From Leisingera sp. ANG-M7 (lineage in GTDB: Bacteria; Pseudomonadota; Alphaproteobacteria; Rhodobacterales; Rhodobacteraceae), in NCBI RefSeq assembly GCF_000813965.1, contig NZ_JWLI01000002.1:62001-126000 (forward strand): DNA of 64,000 nt, given 5' to 3'. Below the pieces are notes generated by a model, which worked only from the letters and a program-made list of their open reading frames with translations, was not told the origin of the DNA and made no database searches. A program made the position numbers and the translations under genes. Position 1 is the stretch's first letter, and each line of letters begins with the position of its first letter. Below, piece after piece: positions 53,171 to 61,810 of the stretch.

Positions 53171-54082
53171 TCAGCCCGGGCCGGGTGCCGCAGGCGGGGT
53201 TTGGCAGCTGCGGCGCACATCTTCGGCGAAAAGGGAGATCGCCCGCCGGTGCATTTGGCCGCGGCGGGTGGCGAGGTGAAAAGTTGTGACCCAGCGCATT
53301 TCCGGGCCGTTCACCTCCCGCAGCCTGCCGCCGCGGACCCATGCGTCCGCAAAATGCGCGGGCAACGGGCCAAGGTACTGGCCGGTAGCGATCAGCATCG
53401 CCAGGGCTTCCATGTTGGCGGCGGAGGCCGCGGGTTCACCGGCGGCAAGACCCGCAAGCGGCAGCCGGTCATAGGACCGCTGGCAGAGGGGGTACTGCGC
53501 AATATCCTGCGGTGCGGCCTCCTGACCCTGAAGGGTGAACAACGGATGCCCGGCACCGCAATACAGCCGGTGCTCCTCCTGGCACAGGTCCTCATATTCC
53601 AGATCGGCGATCTGGTTGCGGAAGGGGGCGATGGCGACATGCAGCGCGCCGGTGATCAGCTGCTGCGTCAGCTCAGCAGGGGAGGCCACGGTAATATCAA
53701 GCTGCACGTCGTTCGGCCGCGCCCCGAAGCGCTGCAGCGCCTGTGTCAGGTTGAGGCCGGGCAGGCTGCTCACGGCGTCCGCCACACCAATGCGCAAATC
53801 GCCGGTTACGGTGCCGCGCAGCTCCATCAGCCCGGCGTCGAAGTCACGGGCGCTGCGCAGCATGCTACGGGCCCTGCGGTAGACGGTCTCGCCCCGTTCT
53901 GTCAGGCGGAAACCGCCGCGCCCGCGGTCGCACAGGCGGTAGCCCAATGATGTCTCCAGGTCGCGGATGCGGATGCTGATGGCGGATTGGGTGATGCCAA
54001 GCGCGTATTGCGCCTCGGAGAAGCCGCCGCAGTCGGCAACGGTGACAAAGGTTTCCAGCAATGCGTTGCGCAGCAGTTTCAT
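53171..54082 (-). CDS. LysR-family transcriptional regulator
   Basis: The regulator has 303 residues: helix-turn-helix at the N-terminus ('LETFVTVADCGGFSEAQYALGITQSAISIRIRDLETSLGYRLCDR', then 'RGGFRLTERGETVYRRA') and a periplasmic-binding-like effector domain. ATG 54082 is preferred to ATG 54118 because the latter would swallow the ATACAT-N11-ATGTAT operator. It diverges from the agmatinase-family gene and most likely controls it in response to a guanidino compound or an amine (inference). Confidence 0.88.
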   Translation of the reverse strand: MKLLRNALLETFVTVADCGGFSEAQYALGITQSAISIRIRDLETSLGYRLCDRGRGGFRLTERGETVYRRARSMLRSARDFDAGLMELRGTVTGDLRIGVADAVSSLPGLNLTQALQRFGARPNDVQLDITVASPAELTQQLITGALHVAIAPFRNQIADLEYEDLCQEEHRLYCGAGHPLFTLQGQEAAPQDIAQYPLCQRSYDRLPLAGLAAGEPAASAANMEALAMLIATGQYLGPLPAHFADAWVRGGRLREVNGPEMRWVTTFHLATRRGQMHRRAISLFAEDVRRSCQTPPAAPGPG

Positions 54083-54112
54083 CGGGTGCTCTGTCTTTTG
54101 CAGGTGATCGAG

Positions 54113-54135
54113 ATACATGAAATTATTTTATGTAT
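54113..54135. promoter_or_regulatory. LysR-type operator between the LysR and agmatinase genes
   Basis: ATACAT-N11-ATGTAT is a perfect dyad containing the T-N11-A core used by LysR proteins. It is 31 bp before the LysR start and 76 bp before the ureohydrolase start, the usual place for a divergent regulatory site. Confidence 0.6.
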
Positions 54136-54210
54136 GGATGAGCAGCAAGATATTTTTTCATGAGAACAGCTGTGATCAACTGCGTTGAAACCTTGCAGTA
54201 GGAGACGCAA

Positions 54211-55176
54211 ATGTCCGGACATGGATATGAGACTGGCCGCCTGAACCTGCCGTTCACTGGCATCGCGACCTTTGGCAAGAAACCCTATGTTGCGGATTGG
54301 GACTGCATTGATGCGGATGTTGCGGTCCTTGGCGCGCCCTATGATTTCGGCTGCCAGTACCGGTCCGGCGCACGGTTCGGCCCGCGGGCGGTGCGCGAGG
54401 CGTCCACCTTGTTCAGCTTTGGCCATGCCGGCGCCTATGATCACGAGGATGATGCAACCTATCTGGGGGAGGATGTGCGGATTGTCGATCTGGGGGATGC
54501 CGACATCGTCCACACCATGACCGGGGAAAGCCACGCCAATATCGAATACGGGGTGCGGAAGATCCTGCAGGCAGGCGCGTTGCCGGTGGTGATCGGCGGC
54601 GATCATTCCATCAACATCCCCTGTATACGCGCCTTTGAGGAGGACTGCGCCAGGAACGGCCCGATCCATGTGGTGCAGATCGACGCGCATCTGGACTTTG
54701 TCGATGAGCGCCATGGTGTCACCGAAGGCCACGGCAACCCGATGCGCCGCGCGATTGAGAAGGATTATGTCAGCGGCATGACCCAGCTGGGCATCCGCAA
54801 TGTCTCCTCCACGGCGCGGGAAGGCTACGAGGACGCCCGCGCGCGCGGCTCCGACATCCTGTCGGTGCGGCAGGTGCGCAAGCTGGGCACCGAGGCGGTG
54901 CTGGACCGCATCCCCAAGGGTGCGCGGTATTATGTGACGATTGATATCGACGCTTTCTGCCCTTCAATCGCGCCGGGCACAGGCACGCCGAGCCATGGCG
55001 GTTTCCTTTATTACGACGTGCTGGAAATCCTGCAGGGGCTGGCGCAGCGCGGCGATGTGGCGGGCATCGACCTGGTGGAGGTCGCCCCGGCCTATGACCC
55101 CTCCGAGAGCACCCAGATCCTGGCGGCGCAGCTGTTGCTGAATTTCCTCGGCTTCATCTTTCACAGCCGGGGCTGA
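54211..55176 (+). CDS. Agmatinase/ureohydrolase family enzyme
   Basis: The 321-residue arginase-superfamily protein has the binuclear Mn site: 'VIGGDHSI' (His), 'VQIDAHLDF' (DxHxD), and 'YVTIDIDAFCPSIAPGTGTPSHGG' (DxD). 'YRSGARFGPRAVREAS' and 'GIDLVEVAPAYDPSESTQILAA' are agmatinase-type. It removes urea from a guanidino compound; agmatine, guanidinobutyrate and guanidinopropionate enzymes look alike at this level, so the substrate is left open. It stands alone downstream of the LysR operator; its ribosome site is AGGAGACGCAA. Confidence 0.9.
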   Translation: MSGHGYETGRLNLPFTGIATFGKKPYVADWDCIDADVAVLGAPYDFGCQYRSGARFGPRAVREASTLFSFGHAGAYDHEDDATYLGEDVRIVDLGDADIVHTMTGESHANIEYGVRKILQAGALPVVIGGDHSINIPCIRAFEEDCARNGPIHVVQIDAHLDFVDERHGVTEGHGNPMRRAIEKDYVSGMTQLGIRNVSSTAREGYEDARARGSDILSVRQVRKLGTEAVLDRIPKGARYYVTIDIDAFCPSIAPGTGTPSHGGFLYYDVLEILQGLAQRGDVAGIDLVEVAPAYDPSESTQILAAQLLLNFLGFIFHSRG

Positions 55177-55224
55177 ACCAGCCTCTGCTGCATCTTTCCG
55201 GTTGCAAAGGCCCCGGGGGGCGCC

Positions 55225-55896
55225 TCAGGGGTCCATCTTGCCTTCGGCAAATATCCGGGCGGCAGCTACGGCCTCCGGGTCCGGCTCAACCCCGGTGAAG
55301 CCCAGCAGGTAGCCTTCCAGCCGGGCGGTGCGGGCCTGCATCGGCTCGCGCACTTCCAGCGCGTGATAGCCGCATTGCATGAAATAGAGGATCCGGGCGC
55401 GGGCCTCTGCCTCATAGGCGGAAAAGCCGTGGCGTTCGAACATCGCCGTCACCGCGGCGAGGCGCTGCGCATCCGCCGCGTCGATCCGGTTGCGCACCTT
55501 GCCGTCGCGGCGCGACCATTCGCGGACCGCGAAGTCGAGGCTGGCGTCGAACAGGTCCGGGTCGACGAAACAGCGGAAGAAATTGCAGACCGCCCAGCTT
55601 ATGTTGGTGGCGGGCATTTCGCAGTGGTCGAGGATGGGTGCGGTATTGCGCGCTTCCCAATCGTCCAGCAGCGCCTCCAGCAGGTGTTTGCGGCTTTTGA
55701 AGTACCAGTAGAAGCTGGAGCGCGAGACGCCGAGCCGTTCGCCGATTGCCAGCACCTTGACCCCGGCCACCCCTTCGCTGACCAGCAGGTCGCGGGCGAC
55801 GTTCAGCCAGTCCTCCGGCGTGACCTTCACATGGCCGCTGAGGGGTTCCTTGTCGGGGTTGTCCCGGTGCAGCACCGGGGCGGCGCGTCTGGCCAT
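55225..55896 (-). CDS. TetR-family transcriptional regulator
   Basis: The 223-residue TetR protein has an N-terminal helix-turn-helix ('DLLVSEGVAGVKVLAIGERLGVSRSSFYWYFKSRKHLLEALLDDW') after a 25-residue arm, and a helical ligand domain. ATG 55896 follows GGAGAGCTGAC and starts one base after the mttB-like stop codon, so it is the third gene of the DMGDH-MttB-TetR operon. It most likely represses this operon by binding the two TGGACA-N4-TGTCCA palindromes ahead of the first gene (inference). A betaine-pathway metabolite is the obvious effector candidate. Confidence 0.9.
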   Translation of the reverse strand: MARRAAPVLHRDNPDKEPLSGHVKVTPEDWLNVARDLLVSEGVAGVKVLAIGERLGVSRSSFYWYFKSRKHLLEALLDDWEARNTAPILDHCEMPATNISWAVCNFFRCFVDPDLFDASLDFAVREWSRRDGKVRNRIDAADAQRLAAVTAMFERHGFSAYEAEARARILYFMQCGYHALEVREPMQARTARLEGYLLGFTGVEPDPEAVAAARIFAEGKMDP

Positions 55897-55897
55897 G

Positions 55898-57454
55898 TCA
55901 GCTCTCCGGCGGGGCGCCGCCTTCTGCGGTGCGCTTAGCGATGAAGGCCTGCAGGGCCTCAGCGCGGGTTTCATCCGTCACCGGCCGGGTATCATGGGCG
56001 AGGATCTCCTTCCAGACCCGGGTGGCACGCTGGCTTGCATCCAGACTGCCGCGTTCGGTCCAGGTGCCGAAGTTGGCGTAGTCATGCACCACCGGCTGAT
56101 AGAACTCCGTGCTGTAGCGGTCCATGGTTTGGGGGGCGGCAAAGAAATGCCCCTGCGGCTCCACCTGTGTCAGGGCGCTGGCGTAGCCTATTTCGTCTGT
56201 CCCGGCCTCAGCGCCTGCGCAAAGTTCGGCAATCATATTCAGCACTTCAGCATCAGTGATCAGTTTTTCATAGGAGACCGACAGACCACCCTCCAGCCAG
56301 CCGGCCGAATGGATGATCACGGTGGCGCCGGCCATCAGGCAGCCCCAGAGCCCCATCTGGTTTTCATTGGCCGCCTGCACGTCGTTGCAGTTTGAGGCCG
56401 ATCCGGCGGCAGAGCGCCAGGGAAGGCCAAGGTGCCGTGCCAGCTGGCCTGCGGCCAATGACGCCTGAAAGTGCGCGGGCGTGCCAAAGGCCGGGGCGCC
56501 GGATTTCATGTCCACATTGGAGGTGAAGGTGCCGTAGCACACCGGTGCGCCGGGCTTTGTCAGCTGTGTCAGTGTCAGGGCGGCCAGCACCTCGGCATGG
56601 CTGAGGGCGATGGCGCCCGCGACGGTAATCGGCGCCATCGCCCCCATCAGGGTGAAGGGCGTGATGATCGAGACCTGGCCGTGGCGCGCAAAGTCGATGA
56701 GGCCCTGCGCCATCGGAATGTCCAGCGTGCGGGGGCTATTGGTGTTGATGATTGTGTAGCAGCGCGGCTCTGCCCGGAATTCCGCATCCGACACCCCGCG
56801 GAAGTCGCGGATCATTTCAAAGCAGTCCATCACCTGAGGCGTGCCGCGCGAGAAGATGAAGGGGAACTTGTCGGTCCGGGTCATCTGCGCCTCGGTGGTG
56901 AAGTAATGGCGCAGATGGATGGGGACGTCCTGCGGCTCCACCTGGGGGGAGATCATGTGGAAAACGTCAAAGTGATGGGTGAGCTGCAGGTATTCCAGAT
57001 AGTCCCGGGCAGATCCGGGGCGGCGCCCGCGTTCCAGATCGGTGGCGTTGGGGGCACCTGCACCCGCCTGGAACACCAGGCTGCCCAGCTCCAGCGTGAT
57101 ATCACGCTCCCGCGCCCCGGCGCGGCAAGTGATAGTGCGGGGGGCAGTGGCCAGTGCCGCCTCCACCATGTCGCGGCCGATGTAAACCATTTCGGTGCTT
57201 TCATCGACGCGGGCGCCGCCCTTGGCGTAGATCCGGCGCGCCTCCGGCAGCAGCACCTTCATGCCCAGCTCTTCCAGCATCTTCAGCGCGGTTTCATGCA
57301 TGTCCGCGATCTGATGCGCCGGGAAGACCTCCATCAGCGGGAAGGGGTTTTTCAGCTGGCGGTAGTTCGTGGTGCGCTGCGGGGCCGGGGCGGCGTCGCC
57401 CCCGCGCCCCCGCCGCCGGCGGCTGCGGGCGGCACTGTCGTTTTCGATGGTCAT
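55898..57454 (-). CDS. Trimethylamine methyltransferase (MttB) superfamily protein, non-pyrrolysine, second copy
   Basis: The 518 residues start with the typical basic arm 'SAARSRRRRGRGGDAAPAPQ'; barrel landmarks are 'YFTTEAQMTRTDKFPFIFSRGTPQVMDCFEMI', 'TIINTNSPRTLDIPMAQGLIDFA', 'SNVDMKSGAPAFGTPAHFQASL' and 'VIIHSAGWLEGGLSVSYEKLITDAEVL'. There is no in-frame UAG. Same length as the copy near hpbD but clearly diverged, so another substrate is likely; operon partners (dimethylglycine dehydrogenase-like enzyme) suggest glycine betaine or another N-methylated glycine. No corrinoid protein gene is nearby. Confidence 0.88.
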   Translation of the reverse strand: MTIENDSAARSRRRRGRGGDAAPAPQRTTNYRQLKNPFPLMEVFPAHQIADMHETALKMLEELGMKVLLPEARRIYAKGGARVDESTEMVYIGRDMVEAALATAPRTITCRAGARERDITLELGSLVFQAGAGAPNATDLERGRRPGSARDYLEYLQLTHHFDVFHMISPQVEPQDVPIHLRHYFTTEAQMTRTDKFPFIFSRGTPQVMDCFEMIRDFRGVSDAEFRAEPRCYTIINTNSPRTLDIPMAQGLIDFARHGQVSIITPFTLMGAMAPITVAGAIALSHAEVLAALTLTQLTKPGAPVCYGTFTSNVDMKSGAPAFGTPAHFQASLAAGQLARHLGLPWRSAAGSASNCNDVQAANENQMGLWGCLMAGATVIIHSAGWLEGGLSVSYEKLITDAEVLNMIAELCAGAEAGTDEIGYASALTQVEPQGHFFAAPQTMDRYSTEFYQPVVHDYANFGTWTERGSLDASQRATRVWKEILAHDTRPVTDETRAEALQAFIAKRTAEGGAPPES

Positions 57455-57458
57455 GGCC

Positions 57459-59864
57459 TTAACCTCTCATCGCTTTGCCGGAGGGGTCGTAGGGGGAAGC
57501 TGCGATTACCCGCGCGGCACGCTCCTGCCCGACAATGTGAACCGTCAGTTCCGTGCCTTCCGCAGCTGCCGCCCGGTCCACCATCGCCATGGCAAGCGAC
57601 TTGCCCGTGGTGTGGCCATAGCCGCCGGAAGTGACAAATCCGACGCGGGTTTCGCCCTGCCAGACCGGTTCGTAGCCGCTGGCGTCGGCGTCCGTTGCGT
57701 CCACCTCTAATGTCACCAGGACCTGTTCCGGGCCGCCTGCGTCACGTTCCTTCAGCGCGGCGCCGCGGCCGATGAAATCCTTGTCCCAGTCGATCCAGCG
57801 GTCCATGCCGGTTTGCGCTGCAGTGTAGCCTTGGGTGAATTCCGCGCTCCAGATGCCGAAGCTTTTCTCCAGCCGCAGTGATAGCAGCGCGTTGAAACCG
57901 TATTCGCGGATGCGGAGGTCGGCGCCAGCCTCCAGCAGGGTTTCGCGCAGGGTGATGTGTTCGGCGGCGGAGCAGTGGAGCTCATAGCCCAGCTCACCGG
58001 CGACCGAGAGGCGGCCGACCTTGAGGCGCAGCATCCCAATGTCGAGTGTGGTGCAGCCCATGAAGGGCAAGTCTGCGACAGGGCCGTCGGTCAGCTTTTC
58101 CAGCACCTTGCGGCTGTTCGGGCCAGAGAGGCTGAAGCCGGTAATCGCGTCGGTCACGTCGCGCACCTCGACGCCCTCGCCCATGTGGTCCTGGAACCAG
58201 CGCATGTGCCATTCGCGCAGGTAATAGCTGCCCATGATCCACCAGGTGCCATCCCCCCAGTTGAACACGGTTAGATCGCCCTTGAGGCGGCCTTCGGGCG
58301 ACAGCATCGGCGCCAGTTTGGCGCGGCCCGGCGCGGGGAGTTTGGAGGCCATCAGTCGGTCAAGCCAGGCCTCGGCCCCTGTGCCCGTGACCTCGAACCG
58401 CGAGAAGGCGGAGATATCCAGGAGGCCCACGGCCTCGCGCACTGCCTTGCATTCGTCTGCGACGATTTCAAAGGCGTTGGAGCGTTTCAGGGTCGGGGTT
58501 TCGGTGAAGTCTTCCGACCGGGCGAAATAGAGCGGGATTTCCAGCCCGTAGCTGGCGCCCCAGCGGCAGCCTGCAGCTGTCATGCCGTCGTAGGCGGGGG
58601 CCTTTTTCAGGGGGCGGCCTGCGGGCAGCTGCTCGTTCGGGTAGGTCATCACGAAGCGGCGGGTGTAGAACTGGCCGGTGGTTTCCTTGATGAAACGCTT
58701 GTTTTGGGCGTAGTCGCCGAAGCGGGCCACATCCATGCCGAACACATCCGCCTCCGGCTCGCCGTGGATCATCCATTCGGCCAGCGACTTGCCGACGCCG
58801 CCGCCCTGCAGGAAGCCCGCCATCACACCGCAAGCGCACCAGTAGCCGGTCTTGCCGCGCACCGGGCCAACCAGCGGATTGCCGTCGGGGGCAAAGGTGA
58901 AGGCGCCGTTGACCCAGGTCTTGACGCCGGTGGTTTGCAGGGCCGGGTAGCGTTCGAAGCCCAGCGTCAGTTCGCGCTCAATCCGGTCGGGGTCTTCCTG
59001 CTGCAGCTCGAACCCGTATTCCCAAGGCGCGCCTTCCATCATCCAGTGCTGGTGGTCGATCTCGTAAATACCCAGCAGGATGCCCTTCTGATCCTGCCGC
59101 ATATAGGTGAAGCCTTCGAGGTCGACGGTCATCGGCACCTCGAAATCGAGCTGTTCCAGCTCCGGGATGGTGTCGGAAATCAGATAGTGGTGGTTGAGCG
59201 GTGAAACCGGCAGGTCGATCCCCGCCATCCGGCCCACCTGCTTGGCCCAGAGGCCCGCGGCATTAACCACATGTTCGGCGTGGATGGTGCCCTTTTCGGT
59301 CACCACCTGCCAGCCGCCCTCCACCTGGTGCAGCTCCAGCACCCGGTTGTGCTCGATCACCTCGGCGCCGCGTTTCTTTGCCGCTCCGGCATAGGCGTGC
59401 ACGGTGCCGGTGGTGTCAACATAACCCTCGCGGTCGGCCCACATGCCGCCGAGGATGCCCTCGGTGGACATGATCGGGCAAAGCTCGCCTGCTTCCTGCG
59501 GTGTGATCAGGCGGCAGTCGTCGATGCCGATCGACTGAAACGTGCGGTAGGCCGATTGCAGCCATTCCCAGCGGTCCGGTGTGCCTGCCAGGGTCATGCC
59601 GCCGGTCATATGCATGCCGACAGACTGGCCGGATTCCTGTTCGATCTCGGACAGGAGGTCGATGGTATAGGCCTGCAAGCTGGCAATGTTGGGGTCGGCG
59701 TTCAATGCGTGAAAACCGCCTGCCGCGTGCCAGCTGGATCCTGCTGTCAGCACCGAGCGTTCGATCAGGCAGACGTCGGTCCAGCCGAATTTCGCCAGGT
59801 GGTAAAGGACGGAGGCGCCGACAACGCCGCCCCCGATGACAACGGCACGATAGTGCGACTTCAT
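57459..59864 (-). CDS. Dimethylglycine/sarcosine dehydrogenase-type flavoprotein with GcvT-like domain
   Basis: The 801-residue fusion has an N-terminal DAO-type FAD domain (about 1-380): 'AVVIGGGVVGASVLYHLAKFGWTDVCLIERS' and 'LTAGSSWHAAGGFHA', where the histidine is the covalent FAD site in this family. After a FAO-M linker comes a GcvT/aminomethyltransferase part (about 430-790; 'LLDISAFSRFEVTGTGAEAWLDRLMASKLP', 'ITGFSLSGPNSRKVLEKL', 'GFVTSGGYGHTTGKSLAMAMVD'), which takes the C1 unit to tetrahydrofolate. Length and order fit dimethylglycine or sarcosine dehydrogenase. It is first in the operon, 4 bp before the MttB-like gene. Confidence 0.88.
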   Translation of the reverse strand: MKSHYRAVVIGGGVVGASVLYHLAKFGWTDVCLIERSVLTAGSSWHAAGGFHALNADPNIASLQAYTIDLLSEIEQESGQSVGMHMTGGMTLAGTPDRWEWLQSAYRTFQSIGIDDCRLITPQEAGELCPIMSTEGILGGMWADREGYVDTTGTVHAYAGAAKKRGAEVIEHNRVLELHQVEGGWQVVTEKGTIHAEHVVNAAGLWAKQVGRMAGIDLPVSPLNHHYLISDTIPELEQLDFEVPMTVDLEGFTYMRQDQKGILLGIYEIDHQHWMMEGAPWEYGFELQQEDPDRIERELTLGFERYPALQTTGVKTWVNGAFTFAPDGNPLVGPVRGKTGYWCACGVMAGFLQGGGVGKSLAEWMIHGEPEADVFGMDVARFGDYAQNKRFIKETTGQFYTRRFVMTYPNEQLPAGRPLKKAPAYDGMTAAGCRWGASYGLEIPLYFARSEDFTETPTLKRSNAFEIVADECKAVREAVGLLDISAFSRFEVTGTGAEAWLDRLMASKLPAPGRAKLAPMLSPEGRLKGDLTVFNWGDGTWWIMGSYYLREWHMRWFQDHMGEGVEVRDVTDAITGFSLSGPNSRKVLEKLTDGPVADLPFMGCTTLDIGMLRLKVGRLSVAGELGYELHCSAAEHITLRETLLEAGADLRIREYGFNALLSLRLEKSFGIWSAEFTQGYTAAQTGMDRWIDWDKDFIGRGAALKERDAGGPEQVLVTLEVDATDADASGYEPVWQGETRVGFVTSGGYGHTTGKSLAMAMVDRAAAAEGTELTVHIVGQERAARVIAASPYDPSGKAMRG

Positions 59865-59924
59865 GGCCTTGCTCCCTGTCTGCCGCCTCGGGGCTGCTGG
59901 GGAGTCTCCCCGAATCCGCCCTTT

Positions 59925-59940
59925 TGGACATTTCTGTCCA
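59925..59940. promoter_or_regulatory. Palindromic operator 1 upstream of the DMGDH-MttB-TetR operon
   Basis: TGGACA-TTTC-TGTCCA, perfect 6-bp arms. Its centre is exactly 30 bp from that of a second site with the same arms. TetR-type repressors bind dyads of this size, and the operon ends in a TetR gene. Confidence 0.65.
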
Positions 59941-59953
59941 ATTCATCGCGACC

Positions 59954-59971
59954 CTGGACAGTCTTGTCCAG
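59954..59971. promoter_or_regulatory. Palindromic operator 2 upstream of the DMGDH-MttB-TetR operon
   Basis: CTGGACA-GTCT-TGTCCAG, perfect 7-bp arms. It shares TGGACA/TGTCCA with operator 1 about three helical turns away, so both would be on the same DNA face. Confidence 0.65.
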
Positions 59972-60002
59972 AAAAATCTGCGGGAGCTTGCCGCGGGCTG
60001 CG

Positions 60003-60989
60003 TTACGGACCTGGTGTTGCAGCGCGGGCCTCGGCTTCTGCCCAGGTGCCCGTGCGCAGGGTCTGCGGGGCAAACCCGCCGGGGCCGGTGCGCCAGGGCA
60101 GGGCGGACTCCAGCCACAAGCCCTTGTGCAGGGTGACCTGCCAGCCGCGTTGCGCGCCTTCAAAGCCTGCCAGCTCCGGGTGATCCTCCTCCAGCAGCTC
60201 CACCGTGCCGGTCAGCAGCAGAAGGCTGCCGCTTTCGAAGTCCGGGAAGGCCAGGCCCGCGCGCGGGTCCATCAGGAAATTTCCCAGCGTGTTGAAGTGG
60301 TTGTTGCCGCGGAAATCCGGGATGGTGAGGGTATTGCCCGCCACCCGGACAAAGCCGGGCCGCCCGCCGCGGTGCGAGACATCGACGCCTTCGCGTTCAG
60401 GGTCTGCGTCAGCGGGGATATGGCTGGCGACAAAGAAGGTGTCGGCCTGTGCGATCAGCGCGCTGTGTTCCGGCAGCAGCCCGGTAAAGGTCTGCGGGGC
60501 TGCAGGGGGCACGTCATTGGCCGGGGTCAGATCGCGCTCCTGGATAAACTGTGGGCAATTGCCAAAGGACTGGTCCACTCGCAGGGTGAAGCTTGCCGGG
60601 CTTACGGAAACTACGCGCCCGTTGAGCCGGTTGCGGCGGCGGCTGTGCAGTTCGATCCCCAGCAGCCCCAATGGTGCGCCTTCGCGGATGGCGGCTTGGA
60701 CCGGATCCCCGGCCGCTCCGTTTATCGCGACCTGAAGGTGTTCCGGGTCCGGCGAGACGGCAAAGCCGGGCGGGCCGCTCAGCAGGCTGGCCCAGGGCAA
60801 GCCCTCCGCGTCCACGGCACCGGCGGCGAGGAACGGCAGTTGAGCGAAAAACTCCCGGTGCTGGTCTGGCATGAAGGGGCGGATCATCCGGCGGCCCAGG
60901 GTTTCTGCCATGTCGCGCTTGCCCGCGCGGCGCTGCATTTCCTGTTCGCCAGCGTGGAAGGGCGAGGGGCTGTCTGCGTCATGGGGCAT
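60003..60989 (-). CDS. Pyridoxamine 5'-phosphate oxidase-family flavin-binding protein
   Basis: The 328-residue protein has a split-barrel flavin-binding domain of the PNPOx type: 'RMIRPFMPDQHREFFAQLPFLAAGAVDAEGLPWASLLSGPPGF' and 'LGLLGIELHSRRRNRLNGRVV', then a second related half with 'RPGFVRVAGNTLTIPDFRGNNHFNTLGNFLMDPRAGLAFPDFESGSLLLLTGTVELL'. Members of this long form are often followed by a fused ferredoxin reductase; here the fusion is lacking. Function is not known, though a redox or detoxification role is usual. AGGAGG precedes ATG. It lies 59 bp after the GST gene and probably shares its promoter. Confidence 0.85.
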   Translation of the reverse strand: MPHDADSPSPFHAGEQEMQRRAGKRDMAETLGRRMIRPFMPDQHREFFAQLPFLAAGAVDAEGLPWASLLSGPPGFAVSPDPEHLQVAINGAAGDPVQAAIREGAPLGLLGIELHSRRRNRLNGRVVSVSPASFTLRVDQSFGNCPQFIQERDLTPANDVPPAAPQTFTGLLPEHSALIAQADTFFVASHIPADADPEREGVDVSHRGGRPGFVRVAGNTLTIPDFRGNNHFNTLGNFLMDPRAGLAFPDFESGSLLLLTGTVELLEEDHPELAGFEGAQRGWQVTLHKGLWLESALPWRTGPGGFAPQTLRTGTWAEAEARAATPGP

Positions 60990-61048
60990 GGGAACCTCCT
61001 GTAGCTAAAGCGGTGCGGCGGCGGCCCGCTAGACCGCCGCCAGCGGGA

Positions 61049-61669
61049 TCAGGCGGCTAGGCCGGCCTTGGTGGCGGGCATTGGCTTGAAGCCTTTCAAG
61101 CCTTCGATATTGGCCAGTAGGGCGCGCACGTTGGGGTAAGGCTCCAGCGAGATGCCGCCCTCAGGCGCGTGGGCGATGTAGGAGTATGCGGCCACGTCGG
61201 CGATGGTGGGAGTATCCCCGACCAGGAAACTGCGGCCCTCCATATGGGCGTTGATCTTGCCCAGCACGCGGGCTGCAACGGTGGCGCAGAATTCCGCATC
61301 CAGCGGCGCATTGAAGACGTTGATCAGCCGTGCCGCGGCCGGGCCGAAGGCGATCTCGCCCGCGGCCAGGGTCAGGAATTTCTGCACCTCGGCTTCTTGC
61401 ACCGGATCGGTAGGCAGCCAGGATGGTGCATATTTGCGGGCGAGGTAGACCAGGATTGCGTTGGAATCGCTGATCACTGCTTCGCCGTCTTCGATCACCG
61501 GTACCTGGCCTGCGGGGTTCAGCGCCAGGAAAGGCGGCTGTTTGTGCTCGCCGCCGGCGAGGTCGACGTTCACCACCTCATGGGCGATGCCAGTGAGGCT
61601 GGCGAACAGCTCCACCCGGTGGGCGTGGCCGGAAAGGGGGAAGCTGTGGATGCGGATCTGATGTGTCAT
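61049..61669 (-). CDS. Glutathione S-transferase
   Basis: The 206-residue GST starts MTHQIRIHSFPLSGHAHRVE; the N-terminal thioredoxin-like domain has 'NPAGQVPVIEDGEAVISDSNAILVYLARKYAPSWLP' (glutathione-binding Pro-Val and Asp-Ser), and the helical domain has 'LEGRSFLVGDTPTIADVAAYSYIAHAPEGG'-like text. A much longer frame exists upstream to 62437, but it crosses the divergent LysR gene and its operator, so the ATG at 61669 is used. The GST-PNPOx pair with a divergent LysR gene suggests inducible detoxification of an electrophile. Confidence 0.92.
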   Translation of the reverse strand: MTHQIRIHSFPLSGHAHRVELFASLTGIAHEVVNVDLAGGEHKQPPFLALNPAGQVPVIEDGEAVISDSNAILVYLARKYAPSWLPTDPVQEAEVQKFLTLAAGEIAFGPAAARLINVFNAPLDAEFCATVAARVLGKINAHMEGRSFLVGDTPTIADVAAYSYIAHAPEGGISLEPYPNVRALLANIEGLKGFKPMPATKAGLAA

Positions 61670-61750
61670 GTCTGGGGTCCTTTGCTGCGGCAGGGGCCGC
61701 TGGTTTCTGAAGACACCCGGTAGATACACCCCGCCGTAAATGGCGATAAT

Positions 61751-61767
61751 ATTCCAATTCATGGAAT
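61751..61767. promoter_or_regulatory. LysR-type operator between the GST and LysR genes
   Basis: ATTCCA-N5-TGGAAT, a perfect dyad holding a T-N11-A core, flanked by further ATAAT/ATTAT symmetry. It is central in the 141-bp gap between the divergent genes. Confidence 0.55.
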
Positions 61768-61810
61768 GATTATGTACGCTACGTTCACAAACTAAGCAGG
61801 AGGCCCTGGG

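Noticed and set aside
54211-55176. Arginase-family gene as formimidoylglutamase filling the missing hut step
   Set aside because: Its motifs and length are agmatinase-like, it is 30 kb away under its own LysR gene, and hutG already commits the operon to the deformylase branch.
59271-61004. 577-codon plus-strand frame opposite the DMGDH and PNPOx-family genes
   Set aside because: Crosses two genes and the operator region between them; no domain.
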